A stretch of DNA of 64,000 nt from Hymenobacter latericoloratus (GTDB lineage: Bacteria > Bacteroidota > Bacteroidia > Cytophagales > Hymenobacteraceae), in contig NZ_JACHNV010000010.1 of the NCBI RefSeq assembly GCF_014199535.1, positions 1 through 64,000 of the forward strand, in the 5' to 3' direction. A model generated the notes under the pieces. That model did not search any database. It saw only the letters and a program-made list of their open reading frames with translations, and had not been told where the DNA came from. Shown here in pieces: positions 61,164 to 64,000 of this stretch (position 1 is the first letter of the stretch; each line of letters starts with the position of its first letter). Position numbers and translations under genes: made by a program.

Positions 61164-61210
61164 CACCCTCCTGTTGCCTCTAGACGGTAGCGAGAGGGTG
61201 TTTGGGTTTT
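61164..61210 (+). terminator. possible terminator between transfer and toxin-antitoxin regions
   Basis: CACCCTC (61164-61170) and GAGGGTG (61194-61200) around a 23-base loop, followed by TTTGGGTTTT. Confidence 0.5.
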
Positions 61211-61262
61211 ACGTGCAAGCTGCTGCTTGAGTCCGTAACTTAGGTGGAACACAAAGCACATT

Positions 61263-61308
61263 TTGTAATGTTTTGCAGTCAAAAAACTTTACAATTGATG
61301 TATCTTTA
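61263..61308 (+). promoter_or_regulatory. promoter and dyads upstream of the AbiE-type operon
   Basis: TTGTAA (61263-61268)/TTACAA (61289-61294) encloses TTTTG (61271-61275)/CAAAA (61280-61284), and TATCTTTA at 61301-61308 is one base off the -7 consensus. AbiEi antitoxins repress their own promoters by binding inverted repeats, so this is a plausible operator. Confidence 0.4.
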
Positions 61309-61322
61309 CCGGCCCCAAGCAG

Positions 61323-62072
61323 ATGGAAAAAGCGCCCAAATCCACGACCGCCCGCCAGAAAATCCTCAACCGCTTGCAAAAGTTGGAGCCGGGCGCCCTC
61401 GTGCGCTACCAGGAGTTCGCCAGCTTAGGCATCGCACCGGGTACAGTGGCCGTGAACCTGAGCCGGCTCCGCCAGGCAGGAGTAGTGCAGCAGGTTACCA
61501 AAGGCACCTACCGCCTCCCCCTGCAGAGCCGGTTCGGCCCGGTCCCGGTTTCCGAGCAGCAGGTACTGCAGGTGCTGCTGCAAACATCCAGCAAAAAGCT
61601 GCGGGGCTACCCCACCGGCGTAGCGGCCTTCAACCGGCTAGGCCTGACCACGCAGGTACCGCAGGAAATTCAGATTGCCACGTCCCGGCCGGGACGGCCC
61701 AAGAAAGTCGGCAACGTGCGCGTGCGCTTCGTGCGCAGCCGGGCAGAGGTGAAGCCGGAGCAGGTAAAGCTCTGCCAGCTGCTGGATGCCCTGCGGCAGA
61801 TTAAGCGCCTGCCCGACACTTCGCCAGCCGCGGCTCTGCTGCGCCTGCGCGAGCAGGTAAAGCAGCTACCACCGGCTGAGCAGGCCGCTCTGGTTCGCTT
61901 GGCGCAGGACTACAATCCGGCCACGCGCGCCCTGCTGGGGGCCCTGCTGGAAGGGCTGGGTGAAGTCAAGTTAGCCACTACGCTGAAAGCCAGCCTAAAT
62001 CCCTTATCCACTTATAAGCTTGGTTTGTCCGAGCAGGCCTTACCCAACCGCGCGCAATGGCAAATCCGATGA
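61323..62072 (+). CDS. AbiEi/DUF6088-type antitoxin
   Basis: A 249-residue protein. The N-terminal winged helix (RYQEFASLGIAPGTVAVNLSRLRQAGVVQQVTKGTYRLP, about 28-66) is the DNA-binding part of AbiEi-type antitoxins; the centre contains YPTGVAAFNRLGLTTQVPQEIQIATSRPGRPKK, typical for DUF6088. It overlaps the toxin start by 16 bases. Expected to neutralise the toxin and repress the operon. Confidence 0.85.
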   Translation: MEKAPKSTTARQKILNRLQKLEPGALVRYQEFASLGIAPGTVAVNLSRLRQAGVVQQVTKGTYRLPLQSRFGPVPVSEQQVLQVLLQTSSKKLRGYPTGVAAFNRLGLTTQVPQEIQIATSRPGRPKKVGNVRVRFVRSRAEVKPEQVKLCQLLDALRQIKRLPDTSPAAALLRLREQVKQLPPAEQAALVRLAQDYNPATRALLGALLEGLGEVKLATTLKASLNPLSTYKLGLSEQALPNRAQWQIR

Positions 62073-63052
62073 CCCTGCACACCCACGAGCAGGACTTTCG
62101 CAACCTGATTACCATCACTGCGGCGGCCCGGGGGATGCGGCAAAGCTTTATTGAGAAAGACTACTGGGTAACCTGGGTGCTGCGCAACCTGGCCGATTCG
62201 GCCGTGGCTGACCAGGTCGTGTTCAAAGGTGGCACCTCGCTCTCCAAGGGCTACGGGCTTATTGAGCGGTTTTCGGAGGATGTGGACCTGGCCGTTATCC
62301 TGCAGGAGCAGCAAAGCGACGGCGCGCTGAAACGGCTCATCCGCGACATCCATAAAATCGCCGCCGGCGACTTGCCCGAAGTAGACGTGCCGGGCTCCAC
62401 CAGCAAGCGCGGCCACAACCGGCTAGTGCACCACCAGTATCCGCACCTGTTTACCGACCCGGTGCCGACGGCTACGGAGCACATTCTGCTGGAAATAACG
62501 GCCTTTGGAGAACCCGAGCCGCACAGCAAGCGTCCCTTGATTTCCTACCTTGGCCAGTACCTACTCGACCATGGGCAGCCGGACGCCGTGCAGGAATACG
62601 GCCTGGAAGCTTTCGATTTCAACGTACTGAGCCTCTCACGCACGTTTGCCGAGAAAATCATGGCCCTGGTGCGCGCGTCATACGAAGAAGACCCGCTCGC
62701 GGCAACGGGCCGCAAAGTGCGCCACCTCTACGACTTGCACCAGCTGGCCAGCCAGCCCGAGGTGGCCGCCCTGCTAGCCAGTCCCGGCCTGGCCCAGCAG
62801 CTCGCAGCCGTGCAACGCGATGATGCGCGGGCGGGCGTCATTGGCCCGACCCTGGAATGGAAAACCAAGCCTCTGACGGCGTGCTGGGCCTATACTGAGG
62901 AAGCAACGAACCTACGTCAGCTTCAGCAGCCCTACGAGCAGGAGTTGCCAAGCCTGCTGCATAGCGCACTTCCTGCGTTTGATCAGGTGCTGGCTACTAT
63001 GCAGTTGATTGCTCTACAACTTCGCACCTATGATGGATTAATTACCACTTAA
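62057..63052 (+). CDS. AbiEii-type nucleotidyltransferase toxin
   Basis: A 331-residue nucleotidyltransferase. The active-site motif is VFKGGTSLSKGYGLIERFSEDVDLAV (about 55-80): GGTSLSKGYG and the catalytic acidic residues in SEDVDL. AbiEii toxins arrest growth by modifying tRNA and can protect against phages. ATG at 62057 is used; ATG at 62069 (overlapping the antitoxin stop as ATGA) is also possible. Confidence 0.88.
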   Translation: MANPMTLHTHEQDFRNLITITAAARGMRQSFIEKDYWVTWVLRNLADSAVADQVVFKGGTSLSKGYGLIERFSEDVDLAVILQEQQSDGALKRLIRDIHKIAAGDLPEVDVPGSTSKRGHNRLVHHQYPHLFTDPVPTATEHILLEITAFGEPEPHSKRPLISYLGQYLLDHGQPDAVQEYGLEAFDFNVLSLSRTFAEKIMALVRASYEEDPLAATGRKVRHLYDLHQLASQPEVAALLASPGLAQQLAAVQRDDARAGVIGPTLEWKTKPLTACWAYTEEATNLRQLQQPYEQELPSLLHSALPAFDQVLATMQLIALQLRTYDGLITT

Positions 63053-63068
63053 GTTTACGACGAGCCTA

Positions 63069-63704
63069 TTAGCTATTGTATGCTCGGTTGATGCTCGCTG
63101 CAATACGCCGGTCAATCGCTAAGACCGAGCGGCGAAACTTCACCAACTGCAGACTGGCACCGTAAATTTCGGCAATTGCCTCGTTGGAATGTCCAGCACG
63201 TACCAATTGCATAAGCCCGTCCTCGGGTATTTGCAAGCTCCAGCCCAGCCATTCCGCTTCCGCTTCGCAACGTTCGTCGTGGCTACGCAGAGCAAAGTCC
63301 ATAGCTGCCCCCAGACAATTACCTGGATGCTGGCAAATGTGATGTCCCATCTCGTGCATGATATCGCTCTCTTGACGAGCAGCAGAGGCATTGGGATTGT
63401 AGACGATGATTTTATCGCCGCACATGCCAATAGCCATGGCCGAAAACGGGCGTTCCGTATCGGTCACCAACGAGGTCAGTTGGGCAACTCTACGGTCTAG
63501 ATCCGGGAATTCACCCAACGCTCCGGAGAGCAGTAGATTGTTCAGGGCAAACACCGGAAATACCCGCACCCCATAGAGTTTAGCCACGAGGCGGGCAGGG
63601 CACGCTTGCGTCAGCGAGTAACCCAGCTTACGGCGGATGGCGACAGAGTCTTTTTTAGCGACGGCTTTAAATCCCGGAGGGAGAGGTGAGCTGTTGGGTT
63701 TCAT
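63069..63704 (-). CDS. ImmA/IrrE-family metallopeptidase
   Basis: A 211-residue protein with the zinc motif DIMHEMGHH (His117, Glu118, His121) and a downstream acidic ligand in RCEAEAEWLGWSL. ImmA/IrrE peptidases cleave a partner XRE-type repressor under stress. It overlaps the XRE gene by 38 bases, so the two form a pair. Start ATG at 63704. Confidence 0.85.
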   Translation of the reverse strand: MKPNSSPLPPGFKAVAKKDSVAIRRKLGYSLTQACPARLVAKLYGVRVFPVFALNNLLLSGALGEFPDLDRRVAQLTSLVTDTERPFSAMAIGMCGDKIIVYNPNASAARQESDIMHEMGHHICQHPGNCLGAAMDFALRSHDERCEAEAEWLGWSLQIPEDGLMQLVRAGHSNEAIAEIYGASLQLVKFRRSVLAIDRRIAASINRAYNS

Positions 63705-64000
63705 CCGGTAATAGATTGCGCCGCGCAGCTGCATAGGTCACTTCAATCATTGTGATGAGCGCCTCCCGGGTAGCTGGGGTTAATAACTTATCGGCTCTTA
63801 AATGTACAATGATATCTTCTTTTTCCAGCACTGATTCCCTTGCTCCATCCCCCTGCGCCACGGGTTTAACCGCAAAATGAGACGGGGGCACATCCAGCCA
63901 GCGGCAGATTCTCATGTAAGTGTCCAAGTCCGGTAAGTTGCCCCGCTCAATCCGCGACAGTGTGGACGAACTCACTTTTTCCATCTGCTCTGCCGCTGCC
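63667..64000 (-). CDS. XRE-family regulator (partial, runs off the window)
   Basis: The visible part has the end of an XRE helix-turn-helix (AAAEQMEKVSSSTLSRIERGNLPDL) and a helical C-terminus (DIIVHLRADKLLTPATREALITMIEVTYAAAR). The frame stays open to the window edge, so the true start is beyond 64000. It is probably the repressor partner of the ImmA-like peptidase. Confidence 0.8.
   Translation of the reverse strand, partial: AAAEQMEKVSSSTLSRIERGNLPDLDTYMRICRWLDVPPSHFAVKPVAQGDGARESVLEKEDIIVHLRADKLLTPATREALITMIEVTYAAARRNLLPDETQQLTSPSGI

Overview
The window looks like part of a large mobilisable plasmid or integrative element from a high-GC member of the Bacteroidota, most likely Hymenobacter or a close relative. 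The reasons are the Bacteroidota-type promoter elements (TTG-N20-TAnnTTTG), DUF4134/DUF4133/DUF4141 conjugation genes of the CTnDOT TraE-TraN kind, and TonB-receptor and DUF202/DUF983/DUF6428 families common in that phylum. The genus is an inference from gene style. No replication initiator or integrase was seen, so plasmid versus ICE is open.

Positions 1-13677 and 32569-37237 form one sulfur-oxidation and sulfide-resistance island. An ArsR-type regulator is followed by a TauE/SafE exporter, a persulfide dioxygenase-rhodanese fusion, a rhodanese, two YeeE/YedE half-transporters with a methyltransferase between them, a di-haem thiosulfate-dehydrogenase-like cytochrome, a porin, a DsrE protein, an MFS carrier, an AraC regulator, DUF983, cytochrome bd oxidase (cydA, cydB), sulfide:quinone oxidoreductase, a SoxB-like hydrolase and DUF202. 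Sulfide oxidation would feed the quinone pool and the cyanide- and sulfide-tolerant bd oxidase would drain it.

The island is cut in two by an 18,891-bp Tn3-family transposon (13678-32568). It has 38-bp terminal inverted repeats, a 5-bp target duplication (GGCTG), a serine resolvase and a frameshifted transposase. It sits inside cydA and separates the first 356 codons from the last 120. Its cargo is an arsenic operon (arsR, DUF6428, phosphoesterase, arsN-like acetyltransferase, ACR3, Usp, arsC), an operon under a fluoride riboswitch, a TonB receptor, a CsoR-like sensor with an MFS pump and a small Cys-rich peptide, and a second fluoride riboswitch ahead of a CLC-F fluoride exporter.

From 37274 to 60819 lies transfer and maintenance machinery. 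On the minus strand are mobC, a MOB relaxase, a TraG/VirD4 coupling protein, a DUF3945 protein and a Toprim protein, read from a consensus promoter next to a candidate oriT. Then comes a 480-bp AT-rich array of 8-bp-phased GCTTC repeats directly upstream of parA and a ribbon-helix-helix partner (a likely centromere), a histidine kinase/LytTR pair, and the mating-pore operon traE-F-G-I-I'-J-K-M-N. The right end (61323-64000) carries an AbiE toxin-antitoxin pair and an ImmA/XRE pair that runs off the window.
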